Below, piece after piece: positions 1 through 8,522 of a stretch of DNA of 55,168 nucleotides; position 1 is the first letter of the stretch, and each line of letters begins with the position of its first letter. Below the pieces are notes generated by a model that made no database searches, had not been told where the DNA came from, and saw only the letters and a program-made list of their open reading frames with translations. This stretch comes from an uncultured Duncaniella sp. (lineage in GTDB: Bacteria; Bacteroidota; Bacteroidia; Bacteroidales; Muribaculaceae). The stretch lies in NCBI GenBank assembly GCA_910586665.1, contig CAJUIX010000022.1, positions 1 to 55,168 of the forward strand, given 5' to 3'. The position numbers and the translations under genes were made by a program.

Positions 1-30
1 ACACATAGTCCGGGTCCCGGTCTTTTTTTT
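1..30 (+). terminator. possible distal half of a terminator at the window edge
   Basis: A GC-rich self-complementary stretch (10-20, CCGGG then CCCGG) is followed by eight T at 23-30. It looks like the end of a rho-independent terminator for a plus-strand gene left of the window. The left arm is cut off, so it cannot be proven. Confidence 0.35.
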
Positions 31-65
31 GCACATATCCCAGGCCGGAATATCGAAAATCGGAC

Positions 66-167
66 TGTAGGAACGCCGCGTGCGGCGTATGCCATATGAA
101 AATCATTAGCCTGCATATAGGACTATATGTATTCAATCTGGCATACGCCGCACGCGGCGTCCCTACA
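66..167. repeat. 102-bp nested palindromic repeat (BIME-like), copy 1
   Basis: Two 28-nt arms (66-93 and 140-167) are inverted complements with one mismatch and enclose a 46-nt loop. Each arm begins TGTAGG at its outer foot and contains its own small palindrome (ACGCCGC-GT-GCGGCGT). The element sits just past the 3' end of the cytidine deaminase gene. A second copy with the same 28-46-28 geometry lies at 46943-47044. GTAG next to a short palindrome, in head-to-head pairs, is the layout of REP/BIME elements; that assignment is an inference. Confidence 0.85.
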
Positions 168-193
168 TTTGATATATATCAGGATTCTTTATT

Positions 194-667
194 TTAGAAT
201 TCTGAGAAGCAGTAGGGGAGGAGTGATTTGACTGATGGGAAGATGAATATCCGGCTCTCGCCGCTGAGAATTACGGGGACATCCGTGCCGGCGAGGGTCT
301 CATATTCGAGCAATGCCTGCCGACATGCGCCACAAGGCGAAATAGGGCTGTCTAATGGCTTCCCGTCGGTCCCGCGGGCTGCTATCGCTATTGTCTTGAA
401 CGAGGCGTCAGGGAAGCTTGCATGGGCATAATAGGCTGCAGTGCGCTCGGCGCAGAGCGAGGATGGGTAGGCAGCGTTTTCCTGGTTGGCCCCGGTGATG
501 ATCTCGCCATTGGATAGTTCGATTGCTGCGCCAACGCTGAACTTGCTGTATGGAGAATAGCTGCGGTAGGTGGTCTGGCGCGCGGCGGCTACAAGTTTTT
601 TCTGTTCGTGACTAAGCTCGTCGAAGCCAAGCTCGGTGACAGGGATAGTAATGTCAAAAGTCTTCAT
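194..667 (-). CDS. cdd: cytidine deaminase
   Basis: Deaminates cytidine and deoxycytidine to the uridine forms in cytosolic pyrimidine salvage. The 157-residue protein carries the family's zinc site: CAE at 72-74, where Glu74 shuttles the proton and Cys72 binds zinc, and PCGACRQ at 111-117 with Cys112 and Cys115. The substrate-pocket stretch SYSPYSKFSVGAA is at 36-48. The length fits the small homotetrameric class. Its ATG overlaps the stop of the upstream phosphatase gene by four bases (ATGA), so the two are very likely translated from one message. The BIME-like palindrome lies directly downstream. Confidence 0.95.
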   Translation of the reverse strand: MKTFDITIPVTELGFDELSHEQKKLVAAARQTTYRSYSPYSKFSVGAAIELSNGEIITGANQENAAYPSSLCAERTAAYYAHASFPDASFKTIAIAARGTDGKPLDSPISPCGACRQALLEYETLAGTDVPVILSGESRIFIFPSVKSLLPYCFSEF

Positions 668-1206
668 ATCGTTTTCCCGGTATATAGTTTATAGATGTTC
701 TCACAGCCTTCCTGGAGGAGGTCGAGCACGAGTTCGAAGCCCTCGGCGCCCTCATAGTAGGGGTCGGGGACAAAGTCGTAGCGGCACGAAGGGTCGAAGA
801 AGGCTGCCATTGGCACAATCTTCTCCTCGGCCTCGGGCGAGGGGGCTATGCGCCGCAGATTATCAATGTTTGACGCGTCCATGCCGACAATAATGTCAAA
901 GTCATAGAAATCGCTCTCCGAAACCTGGCGGCAGCTGTGGACGAGCTGTAGGCCTCGCTGGCGCGCATGAAGCCTCATGCGTCGGTCGGGCTGCTGTCCG
1001 ATGTGGTAGCCGCCTGTGCCGGCGGAGTCGATGACCCAGTCATGCTCCGCACCCTCGCGCTCGACAATGCTGCGCATTATCCCCTCCGCGGCCGGTGAGC
1101 GGCAGATGTTGCCGAGGCACACGAAGAGCACCCGCAGCGGCGTGCCGGGCTCTTGGCGGCCAATTATATTCTCGATACGTCGTCTGGTTGCTAAGTCTGT
1201 TCTCAT
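664..1206 (-). CDS. low-molecular-weight protein-tyrosine phosphatase
   Basis: Cytosolic Cys-dependent phosphatase of the LMW-PTP family. The P-loop VCLGNICRS gives Cys30 and Arg36 of the CX5R signature, and the general-acid Asp is D148 in DPYYEG. The open frame extends upstream to 1281. I chose ATG 1206 because a TACATTTG promoter box (1225-1232) lies inside the extension and the family needs nothing further upstream. Even so about 24 residues precede the catalytic core, more than usual, and they are basic (TRRRIENIIGRQ). Family members dephosphorylate protein tyrosine or, in some capsule loci, BY-kinases; no kinase gene is nearby. It forms a two-gene operon with cdd. Confidence 0.9.
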   Translation of the reverse strand: MRTDLATRRRIENIIGRQEPGTPLRVLFVCLGNICRSPAAEGIMRSIVEREGAEHDWVIDSAGTGGYHIGQQPDRRMRLHARQRGLQLVHSCRQVSESDFYDFDIIVGMDASNIDNLRRIAPSPEAEEKIVPMAAFFDPSCRYDFVPDPYYEGAEGFELVLDLLQEGCENIYKLYTGKTI

Positions 1207-1224
1207 AATTGACTCTTTGATATG

Positions 1225-1232
1225 CAAATGTA
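1225..1232 (-). promoter_or_regulatory. -7 box of phosphatase-cdd promoter
   Basis: The minus strand reads TACATTTG, matching the Bacteroidota -7 consensus TAnnTTTG. The start site would be near 1220, giving a leader of about 14 nt before ATG 1206. No good -33 TTTG is visible at the expected spacing. Confidence 0.5.
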
Positions 1233-1264
1233 ATAAATATAACTGACAGGCGCATAAAATAGTT

Positions 1265-1320
1265 GAAAAAAGCTCCGCCATTCCCGGTCAATGTGCTTGC
1301 CGGGGATGGCGGAGTTTTCT
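1265..1320. terminator. bidirectional terminator after lpxA
   Basis: A 15-bp stem (1273-1287 with 1300-1314, one G-T pair) has a 12-nt loop, an A run on the left and a T run on the right. On the minus strand it would end the RND-lpxA transcript before the phosphatase promoter. Confidence 0.85.
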
Positions 1321-1360
1321 TTTATGCAAGTATGCAAGGGCTGTGTGCCGCTCGCGGGTC

Positions 1361-2149
1361 TTAGTCCTCGAGGTCCTTGGGGATGGCCACGATGCGGAGT
1401 TTGCTGTCGCGGATGAAGGAGATGATGTTGTCGCGCTCGGGAGTCTGGTCCACGTCGGCCTCGATGCGCTGTAGGGCGTTGAACACCGAGGTGCCGGTCT
1501 GGTAGATGTGGCGGTAGCACTTGGCTATGTCATCGATGCGCTCCTCGTCCATGCCCTGCTTGCGGAGTATGGTCGCGTTGACACCGAAGTAGGCTGTCGG
1601 GTTGTGGGCCATGATGCAGAAGGGGGGAACGTTGCCGGTGATGCGGCAGCCGCCTTTGACGAGCACCCAGTCGCCCACGCGGGAGTTCTCGTGGATGACC
1701 ACGCTCGATGAGAGAATGGTGCACTGGCCGATTTCGACGTCGCCGGCGATGGAGACATTGTTGCCGATGACATCCTTGCCCATGAGGTGGGAGTCGTGTC
1801 CGACGTGTGAGTTGGCCATGAGGAAGGAGCCGGAGCCGATGCGGGTGCCACCCTCGGGGTTGATGCCGCGGTTGATGATGACGTTCTCGCGGATCACGAC
1901 GTTGTCGCCGATGTAGCAGTAGGTGAAGCCACCCTTCCAGCGGAAGTCCTGCGGGTCGGCGCCTACGATTGCGCCCTGGTAGATTTTGCAGTTCTTGCCG
2001 ATGCGCGAGCCGCGGATGATGCTTGCGAAGGGCATGATGACAGTGTTGTCGCCGATTTCAACATCTTTGTCGATATAAGCGAATGGATGTATCTTGACGT
2101 TCTCGCCGATTTTGGCCGAGGGGTCGATGTGAGCTTTGTCGCTGATCAT
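1361..2149 (-). CDS. lpxA: acyl-[ACP]-UDP-N-acetylglucosamine O-acyltransferase
   Basis: First enzyme of lipid A synthesis: transfers a hydroxyacyl chain from ACP to the 3-OH of UDP-GlcNAc in the cytosol. The 262 residues show the left-handed beta-helix hexapeptide pattern through about residue 185 (repeats such as IGENVKI, IGDNTVI, IGKNCKI) and a C-terminal helical part. The catalytic His is H118 in SHVGHDS, aligned with the IAHDC motif of the E. coli enzyme. Length is normal. The gene starts 29 bp after the stop of the efflux outer-membrane factor and is probably the last gene of that operon. This is unusual, since in Bacteroides lpxA normally follows lpxD and the lpxC-fabZ fusion, neither of which is here. 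It could be a second or relocated copy. Confidence 0.93.
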   Translation of the reverse strand: MISDKAHIDPSAKIGENVKIHPFAYIDKDVEIGDNTVIMPFASIIRGSRIGKNCKIYQGAIVGADPQDFRWKGGFTYCYIGDNVVIRENVIINRGINPEGGTRIGSGSFLMANSHVGHDSHLMGKDVIGNNVSIAGDVEIGQCTILSSSVVIHENSRVGDWVLVKGGCRITGNVPPFCIMAHNPTAYFGVNATILRKQGMDEERIDDIAKCYRHIYQTGTSVFNALQRIEADVDQTPERDNIISFIRDSKLRIVAIPKDLED

Positions 2150-2178
2150 GATGTTTGGTTTAAAGGTGTCAGGTGTGG

Positions 2179-3564
2179 TTATCGGCCGCCGCCAAGGTTC
2201 TGATACAGGTTGATGATAGAACGTGCGGTGGTGAGGTTTGTATTAATCTGTGCGGTCTGTGCGCCGAGGAGGTTCTTTTGTGCGGTGAGCACCTCGAGAT
2301 AGGTGGTCGAACCGTCGAAGAGGAGAAGCTCGTTGGTGATGTCGACAGCCTTGGCGAGGTTCTCCACCTGGAGTGAGAGCCACTGCTGCTTCTGCACGCT
2401 CTTCTCATACACTGTCATGGCGTCGCTCACATCGGCGGCAGCGCTCATGAGGGTATACTCGAAGTTGTTGAGGGCCTGCTGCTGCTGGGCTTTGGCTGCC
2501 TCGAGGCGGGCGATGTTCTGACCGCGAGCAAAAATCGGGGCTGTCAGACTTCCTGCGAGCTGCACGAACCAGTCGCCGGGATTCTGTACGAAGGCACCGA
2601 GAAGGTTGGTGAAACCGCCGTTGGCAGTGATGTTGATGCTCGGGTAGAAGGCTGCACGGGCCGACGCTGTGGAGTAGTAGGCCGATGCGAGAGCCATCTC
2701 AGAGGCGCGGACGTCGGGGCGTACGGCAAGCTCGGCCATCGGGATGGCAGCGCGCTTCATCACGGGGACGTTAATCGACGCGTCGGGGGAGATGGTCCAC
2801 TTCTGCGGCATCTCGTTGAGAAGGAGCGAGAGGGTGTTGTTGGCCTCGTGGAGCGAAAGCTCTACGTCGGTAATCGAGGCCTCGATGCTATAATACTGCG
2901 CGAGGCTCTGTACCACTGCGTCCTCTCTCAGGCGTCCCGCCTCCTTGAGGTTGCGCATCACGTTGACGCTCTCCTTCCAAAGTTCTGAGGTCTCGCGTGA
3001 GAGTTTAAGCTGCGATTCGAGGGCGGCGATAGAGTAGTAGCACTGGGCCACGCCGGCTATAATTTGCGAGCGCACGGCCTGCTCGTAGGCCTTGGTCTGA
3101 AGTTCGGCCATCTGGGCGCCGCGCTTGGTGTTGAGAATCTTGCCGAAGATGTCCACCTCCCAGTTGACGGCGAGGGGGAGCTGGTAGGTCCAGTTGAAGT
3201 CGTTGTCGGCATATTTGGCACCAGCGCCGTTGGGAGTGAAGGCGAGCGAGGGGAGATAGCTGAGCTTGGCGCCCTTGAGCTGCGCGTGGGCTATGTCGAC
3301 ATTGAGTTTGGCATTGTGCAGGTCCTTATTGTTGGCAAGGGCGCGGTCAATGAGGTCGACGAGGACAGGGTCGGTGAAGACCTCGCGCCATGAGAGGTTG
3401 CCGAAAGTGCCGGCCTCTTCCTCGGCTTTGAGTGCCTCGGCATACTCTTTGACGATGCGGCTGTCGACGTCGTCGACGTTGTATTTTTTATAAATCCCGC
3501 ATGAGGCGAGCACCGATACGCTCAGACCCACGGCGAGGACAAGTGAAAAATTCTTGATTTTCAT
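2179..3564 (-). CDS. TolC/OprM-family efflux outer-membrane lipoprotein
   Basis: Outer-membrane channel of a tripartite RND pump (NodT/OprM type). From ATG 3564 the protein is 461 residues with a lipoprotein signal ending LASC, Cys22. The frame continues upstream to 3702, overlapping the pump gene, but that extension is polar and carries no export signal, so 3564 is the start. Two outer-membrane-efflux-protein repeats are expected; long helices rich in Ala, Leu and Gln are visible at about 70-250 and 270-450. The gene lies 97 bp downstream of the RND pump and 29 bp upstream of lpxA on the same strand. Confidence 0.92.
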   Translation of the reverse strand: MKIKNFSLVLAVGLSVSVLASCGIYKKYNVDDVDSRIVKEYAEALKAEEEAGTFGNLSWREVFTDPVLVDLIDRALANNKDLHNAKLNVDIAHAQLKGAKLSYLPSLAFTPNGAGAKYADNDFNWTYQLPLAVNWEVDIFGKILNTKRGAQMAELQTKAYEQAVRSQIIAGVAQCYYSIAALESQLKLSRETSELWKESVNVMRNLKEAGRLREDAVVQSLAQYYSIEASITDVELSLHEANNTLSLLLNEMPQKWTISPDASINVPVMKRAAIPMAELAVRPDVRASEMALASAYYSTASARAAFYPSINITANGGFTNLLGAFVQNPGDWFVQLAGSLTAPIFARGQNIARLEAAKAQQQQALNNFEYTLMSAAADVSDAMTVYEKSVQKQQWLSLQVENLAKAVDITNELLLFDGSTTYLEVLTAQKNLLGAQTAQINTNLTTARSIINLYQNLGGGR

Positions 3565-3661
3565 TGCTGTTGTTGGTGGTGTGTTGACGTTATTGTCGGC
3601 CCGTCCGGCACCCTCCGTGCCGAGCGGTCGGCGACGGAGGGGCTGTAGGGCGTGACTTTTA

Positions 3662-6600
3662 TCAGTGGGTCTCGGGAGTGTACTGCTCGATTTCGTTTTC
3701 AATACCCTCGTTGTCCGTATCCTCCCACTTGAGCGGGGTAATCTTTTCCTGAATCTTCTGGAAGATTACGAAGAGTGCGGGAACGATGAGAACCTGGAGA
3801 ATCATACCGATGAGCATACCGCCGATTGAGCCTGCGCCGAGTGCGCGGTTACCGTTTGCACCCGCACCTGTGGCAAACATCATCGGGAGAAGACCGATAA
3901 TCATTGCGAGCGAGGTCATGAGGATAGGACGGAGACGGGCGGTGGCACCCTGGATGGCTGCGTTGACAACCGACATACCCGTGCGGCGGCGCTCGACGGC
4001 GAACTCGACGATAAGGATAGCGTTCTTGGCGAGAAGACCGATGAGCATGATGAGCGCAATCTGGAGATAGATATTGTTGGAAATACCGAATATCTGCGCG
4101 AATATGAAGGTGCCCATAAGACCGAAGGGAATCGAGAGGATAACGGCCCACGGGAGAATGTAGCTCTCATACTGGGCAGAGAGGAGGAGGTAGACAAAGA
4201 GGAGACAGAGGCCGAAGATGATAGCCGTCGTCGATCCTGCGCCCGAAGAGGCCTCCTCGCGGGTCATACCCGAGTACTCGTAGCCGAAGCCGGCGGGAAG
4301 TGTCTCGGCTGCGACGCGCTCGATGGCTGCGAGACAGTCGCCCGAGGTGTAGCCCGGGGCGGGCTGGCCGGTCACGGAGATTGACTGGAACATGTTGAAG
4401 CGGTTGAGCAGGTCAGGGCCGTAAATCTTGGTGAGGGTCACGAAGTTGGACACTGATGCCATCTCCTTGCCGTTGCGCACCTTGATAGCCGAGAGGGTCT
4501 CGGGGCTTACGCGGGCTTCGGGAGCTGCCTGCATCATGACGCGGTAAATCTTACCGAAACGGTTGAAGTTTGATACATACATACCGCCGTAGTAGCCCTG
4601 GAGTGTGGTCAGAATATCCTTGGGGGAGATTCCGGCCTGCTTGGCCTTGGCAGCGTCGATGTCAATCATATACTGCGGGAAGGTCGGGTTGAAGGTAGTG
4701 TAGGCCGCCTGCACTTCGGGCTGCTGGTTGAGCTGGCCGAGGAAGGCCTGGACCACGGCGAAGAAGTCGTTGACGTCGCCGCCCGTGCGGTCCTGCATCT
4801 TGATTTCAAAACCGTTGGTGAGCGAGTAGCCGGTAATCATAGGGGGTGCGAAAATCATCACACGTCCGTCCTTGATTGCAGATGTCATGCCGTAGAGCTT
4901 CTGGAGGATAGCGCTGGAGGTCTGCGAGGCCTCTTTGCGGTCCTCCCAGTTCTTGAGCTTGAGGATGAATGTACCGTAGGTGGCACCCTGGCCGGCCATG
5001 AAGCTATAGCCTGAAATCTTTTGGCGATACTCGATCTCGGGCACCTGCGCGAGGATTTTGTCGAGCTTGTCGAGCACCTCGTCAGTGCGCTCCTGTGATG
5101 TGCCCGGGGGCATGTCGACCATACAGAAGAGCACGCCGGTGTCCTCGTTGGGGACGAGGGTCGAGGTGGTGATATTCATGAGCCATACGAGGATGGCCAC
5201 TGCGACAGCCACGATGCTGAACGAGGTAATCTTATGGTTGATGAAGAAGCCCGACCACTTGTTGTAGCGCTTCAGGATGCGTCCGAAGCCGATTTCGAAG
5301 CCCTTGTGGAAGCGCTTGCCGAAGATGCCGAGGATGGTGATGACGGCACAGATTGAGGCGATGACGAGTTTGAGAATATTCTCGAAGCTATACCAGCCGA
5401 GCACCATGAAGGTGATAGTGGCGGCGAGGAAGGCGAAGGTCACCAGCGGGGGAAGGTCGAGGGTGAAGCGGCGCTTGGCCTGATTGACCACTGCCTCGCC
5501 TGCGGCGCTGTAGGCCTTCCCCATGCGCTCCTTGAGGGTCGAGTCGTCATGACCTTTGAGGAACACGGCGCAGAGTGCCGGCGAGAGGGTCAGGGCGTTC
5601 AATGCCGACAGACCGATGGCGATTGCCATTGTCAGACCGAACTGGCGATAGAACACACCCGTAGTACCCGACATGAACGACACGGGGATGAACACGAGCA
5701 TCATGACGAGCGTAATCGAGATAATCGCACCTCCGATTTCGCCCATCGCGTCGATTGAGGCCTTACGCGCACTCTTGTAGCCCACATCGAGCTTGGCGTG
5801 CACCGCCTCGACGACGACTATCGCGTCGTCCACCACAATCGCAATCGCCAAGACGAGAGCCGAGAGGGTGATAAGGTTGATTGAGAAACCAATCAGGTTC
5901 ATGAAGAAGAATGTACCGACGAGGGCCACAGGGATGGCGATAGCCGGGATGATGGTAGAGCGGATATCCTGGAGGAAGACGTAGACGACGAAGAACACGA
6001 GGATGAAGGCCTCGATGAGGGTCTTGATAACCTCGTGGATCGAGGCGTTGAGGAAGTCATTGTTGTTCATCGGGACGGCCATCGCGAGACCGGCGGGGAG
6101 GTCCTTCTTCATGCTGTCGACCACCTTCAAACAGTCGTTGATAATCTGCGTGGCGTTGGAGCCGGCGGTCTGGAAGACGATACATGAGGTCGACGCATAG
6201 CCGTTGAGTGAGTTGGAGAAGCCGTAGGTCACTCGGCCAAGCTCGATCTTGGCAACGTCGCCGAGACGGAGCACCTCGCCTGTCGGCTTGGCGGCCACAA
6301 CGATGTTCTCGAACTGGTCGGGGGTGGTCAGACGGCCTTTGTACTTCATGGTGTACTGGAAACTTTGGTCACCCTGCTCGCCGAAGGCACCCGGGGCGGC
6401 CTCGATGTTCTGCTCGGCGAGAGCGTAGGAGATATCGGTCGGGACGAGACCGTACTGGGCCATCACCTCGGGCTTGAGCCATATACGCATTGAGTAGTCG
6501 GCGCCGAAGCTCATGACGTCGCCCACGCCGGACACACGCTGGAGCTGCGGAATCATGTTGATTTTCGCATAGTTGTCGAGGAACTCCTGGGTGTAGTTGC

Positions 6601-7042
6601 CCGATTCGTCATAGAGGGCGACCATGAGGAGCATAGAGGTCTGGCGCTTCTGAGTGAGCACGCCCACCTGCGTTACCTCGGCGGGGAGTAGGTTCTGGGC
6701 CTTGGCGACGCGGTTCTGCACGTCGACGGCGGCCATGTCGGGGTCAAAGCCCTGCTCGAAATATACTGTGATGTCGGCCGAGCCTGTGTTGGTGGCGGTC
6801 GATTCCATGTAGGTCATGCCCTCGGCACCGTTGATTGACTCCTCGAGGGGGGCAATGACGGAGTTGAGCACGGCCTGGGCATTTGCTCCCGTATAGGTGG
6901 TCGACACGCGGATTGTCGGGGGCGCGATGTCGGGGAACTGTGTTACCGGCAGCGAGAAGAGACCGATCAGACCGAGAAGGACGATGAAGATCGAAATCAC
7001 CGTCGACAGCACCGGCCTGTTGATGAATCTATCTAATTTCAT
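3662..7042 (-). CDS. RND multidrug efflux permease, HAE1/AcrB family
   Basis: Proton-driven inner-membrane pump that extrudes hydrophobic or amphiphilic compounds through the adaptor and outer-membrane channel encoded beside it. It starts with the typical RFINRPV segment, and the proton-relay Asp pair is at 405-406 in VVDDAIVVVE. Two large periplasmic loops are apparent (about 33-335 and 620-930). At 1126 residues it is about 80 longer than AcrB. The excess lies in the central cytoplasmic region, where two extra hydrophobic segments (about 530-551 and 556-574) occur before the second half. The C-terminus is acidic (DTDNEGIENEIEQ). It starts 37 bp after the adaptor gene. Confidence 0.95.
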   Translation of the reverse strand: MKLDRFINRPVLSTVISIFIVLLGLIGLFSLPVTQFPDIAPPTIRVSTTYTGANAQAVLNSVIAPLEESINGAEGMTYMESTATNTGSADITVYFEQGFDPDMAAVDVQNRVAKAQNLLPAEVTQVGVLTQKRQTSMLLMVALYDESGNYTQEFLDNYAKINMIPQLQRVSGVGDVMSFGADYSMRIWLKPEVMAQYGLVPTDISYALAEQNIEAAPGAFGEQGDQSFQYTMKYKGRLTTPDQFENIVVAAKPTGEVLRLGDVAKIELGRVTYGFSNSLNGYASTSCIVFQTAGSNATQIINDCLKVVDSMKKDLPAGLAMAVPMNNNDFLNASIHEVIKTLIEAFILVFFVVYVFLQDIRSTIIPAIAIPVALVGTFFFMNLIGFSINLITLSALVLAIAIVVDDAIVVVEAVHAKLDVGYKSARKASIDAMGEIGGAIISITLVMMLVFIPVSFMSGTTGVFYRQFGLTMAIAIGLSALNALTLSPALCAVFLKGHDDSTLKERMGKAYSAAGEAVVNQAKRRFTLDLPPLVTFAFLAATITFMVLGWYSFENILKLVIASICAVITILGIFGKRFHKGFEIGFGRILKRYNKWSGFFINHKITSFSIVAVAVAILVWLMNITTSTLVPNEDTGVLFCMVDMPPGTSQERTDEVLDKLDKILAQVPEIEYRQKISGYSFMAGQGATYGTFILKLKNWEDRKEASQTSSAILQKLYGMTSAIKDGRVMIFAPPMITGYSLTNGFEIKMQDRTGGDVNDFFAVVQAFLGQLNQQPEVQAAYTTFNPTFPQYMIDIDAAKAKQAGISPKDILTTLQGYYGGMYVSNFNRFGKIYRVMMQAAPEARVSPETLSAIKVRNGKEMASVSNFVTLTKIYGPDLLNRFNMFQSISVTGQPAPGYTSGDCLAAIERVAAETLPAGFGYEYSGMTREEASSGAGSTTAIIFGLCLLFVYLLLSAQYESYILPWAVILSIPFGLMGTFIFAQIFGISNNIYLQIALIMLIGLLAKNAILIVEFAVERRRTGMSVVNAAIQGATARLRPILMTSLAMIIGLLPMMFATGAGANGNRALGAGSIGGMLIGMILQVLIVPALFVIFQKIQEKITPLKWEDTDNEGIENEIEQYTPETH

Positions 7043-7079
7043 TGAATTTACACTTTAAATATACTGTGTTTCCGATTGT

Positions 7080-8264
7080 TTATTTTGAAGCGGGAGCGGC
7101 GGGAGCAGCTGCTGCGGGAGCCTCGGCGGCCTTGGGGGCGGTGGGGTTGATGACCATGCCGTCAGCGAGCTTGGAGCCGACGCCTTCGACTGCGATGCGG
7201 TCGCCGGCCTTGAGGCCTGAGGTGACCACGAAGTTCTTGCCGTCATTGTTGGCCTCGACAGTGATAGGGGTGGAGACAACCTTGTTGGAGTCATTGACGA
7301 CATAGGCGAAACGACGGTCCTGAAGCTCGAAGGTGGCCTTCTGGGGAATCACGATCACGCTCTCCTTGGAGTCGGGGATAATCACCTGGCCGGTGCCGCC
7401 GCTGCGAAGGACGCCGTTGGGGTTGTTGAAGAGGGCGCGGACGGTTGAAGCGCCGGTGTTGTTGTCAATCACGCCGGAGACAGTGGCGACCTTGCCCGAA
7501 ATGGGATACATGGAGCCGTCGTTGAGTCGGAGCTGCACCTCGGGCATGGCCTTGATGGCGGTCTCGATTGAGCGCTCGCCTTCGCCGACGAGGTTGAGGA
7601 GGTCCTTCTCTGTCAGAGAGAAGTAGGCATAGACCTGTGAGTTGTCGCTGACAGTGGTCAGGGGCTGGGCCGAAGAGGGTGACGCGAGCGAGCCTTCGCG
7701 GTTGGGTATCGAGCCGACGACGCCGTCGCTGGGGGCTGTCACCACGGTGTAAGCGAGGTTTTTCTGAGCCGATGCGAGGGCTGCCTTGGCGTTTGCAAGC
7801 TGAGATTCAGCCTGGGCGAGGGAGTTCTGTGCGAGCTGGTATTCGTAAGCGCTGATGATGTTCTTGTCAAAGAGGGCCTTCTTGCTGTCGGCGGTCATCT
7901 TGGCTGTGTTGACCTGGGTCTGGGCTGAGTTGAGAGCGGCACGGGCCTGGTCGACAGCTGCCTGGAATGTCACCTGGTCGAGGGTGAAGAGCACCTGCCC
8001 CTTGCGGACGTGCTGGCCCTCGTCGACGTTGACCTTGGTGATGAAGCCTGTCACCTGCGGGCGGATGTCGATGTCGGTCTTACCCTTGATGGTCGCAGGA
8101 AATGTGTTTTGCAAGTCGGCCTGCTGGGGCGAGAGTGTGATTGTGGCGATTTCGGGAGCCGGGGCCTGCTGCATTTGCTGCTGCTTGTTGGAGCATGAGG
8201 GAAGCACGGCCACTGCTGCGAGCATCATTGCGATGCTGCTTTTCGATAACGCGATGGATTTCAT
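7080..8264 (-). CDS. RND efflux periplasmic adaptor (AcrA/MexA family)
   Basis: Membrane-fusion protein linking the pump to the outer-membrane channel. The 394-residue precursor has a lipoprotein signal ending LPSC with Cys24. Then come a beta-barrel/lipoyl half around 55-85 (GKTDIDIRPQVTGFI), an alpha-helical hairpin at about 105-170 rich in Ala/Gln, the second lipoyl half (VTAPSDGVVGSI) and the barrel and membrane-proximal domains. The C-terminal 20 residues are an Ala/Pro tail. First gene of the adaptor-pump-channel-lpxA operon. No regulator gene adjoins it; the divergent neighbour is an MFS exporter. Confidence 0.94.
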   Translation of the reverse strand: MKSIALSKSSIAMMLAAVAVLPSCSNKQQQMQQAPAPEIATITLSPQQADLQNTFPATIKGKTDIDIRPQVTGFITKVNVDEGQHVRKGQVLFTLDQVTFQAAVDQARAALNSAQTQVNTAKMTADSKKALFDKNIISAYEYQLAQNSLAQAESQLANAKAALASAQKNLAYTVVTAPSDGVVGSIPNREGSLASPSSAQPLTTVSDNSQVYAYFSLTEKDLLNLVGEGERSIETAIKAMPEVQLRLNDGSMYPISGKVATVSGVIDNNTGASTVRALFNNPNGVLRSGGTGQVIIPDSKESVIVIPQKATFELQDRRFAYVVNDSNKVVSTPITVEANNDGKNFVVTSGLKAGDRIAVEGVGSKLADGMVINPTAPKAAEAPAAAAPAAPASK

Positions 8265-8325
8265 TGTCTTTCTTTTCGTTACTTATTATATACCTATTTT
8301 TGTTTATTTTCAAAAAATTAACGTG

Positions 8326-8358
8326 CAAAGTTAGCAATCATTTGGCTAACAAGCGAAA
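8326..8358 (-). promoter_or_regulatory. promoter of the RND efflux operon
   Basis: The minus strand carries TAACTTTG (8326-8333) with a TTTC-like -33 element at 8355-8358, spacer 21. The leader would be about 57 nt. Confidence 0.55.
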
Positions 8359-8487
8359 AAAGTAACAATAAAAAATGTAAAATTGGCGAAAACTCCCTCT
8401 TTATTTCCAATTTTTACCAATAATGCTGTTCGTCGGGCATTTCCGCCGACCCGGGCGCGGGGCTTTCCGAGTTTGCAAAATTCTCCT

Positions 8488-8495
8488 TACCTTTG
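8488..8495 (+). promoter_or_regulatory. -7 box of the MFS exporter promoter
   Basis: TACCTTTG matches TAnnTTTG, about 28 bp before ATG 8523. A TTTC at 8464-8467 gives a 20-bp spacer but is a weak -33 match. Confidence 0.5.
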
Positions 8496-8522
8496 CAGCC
8501 CGGAAAAATATCCCACTGATTT

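Noticed and set aside
66..167. Insertion sequence or attachment site
   Set aside because: No transposase, no target duplication visible and the pair is too far apart and in diverged form to flank one element.
3565..3702. 46-residue N-terminal extension of the efflux channel protein
   Set aside because: Polar, overlaps the pump gene's end and masks a perfect lipoprotein signal that starts at 3564.
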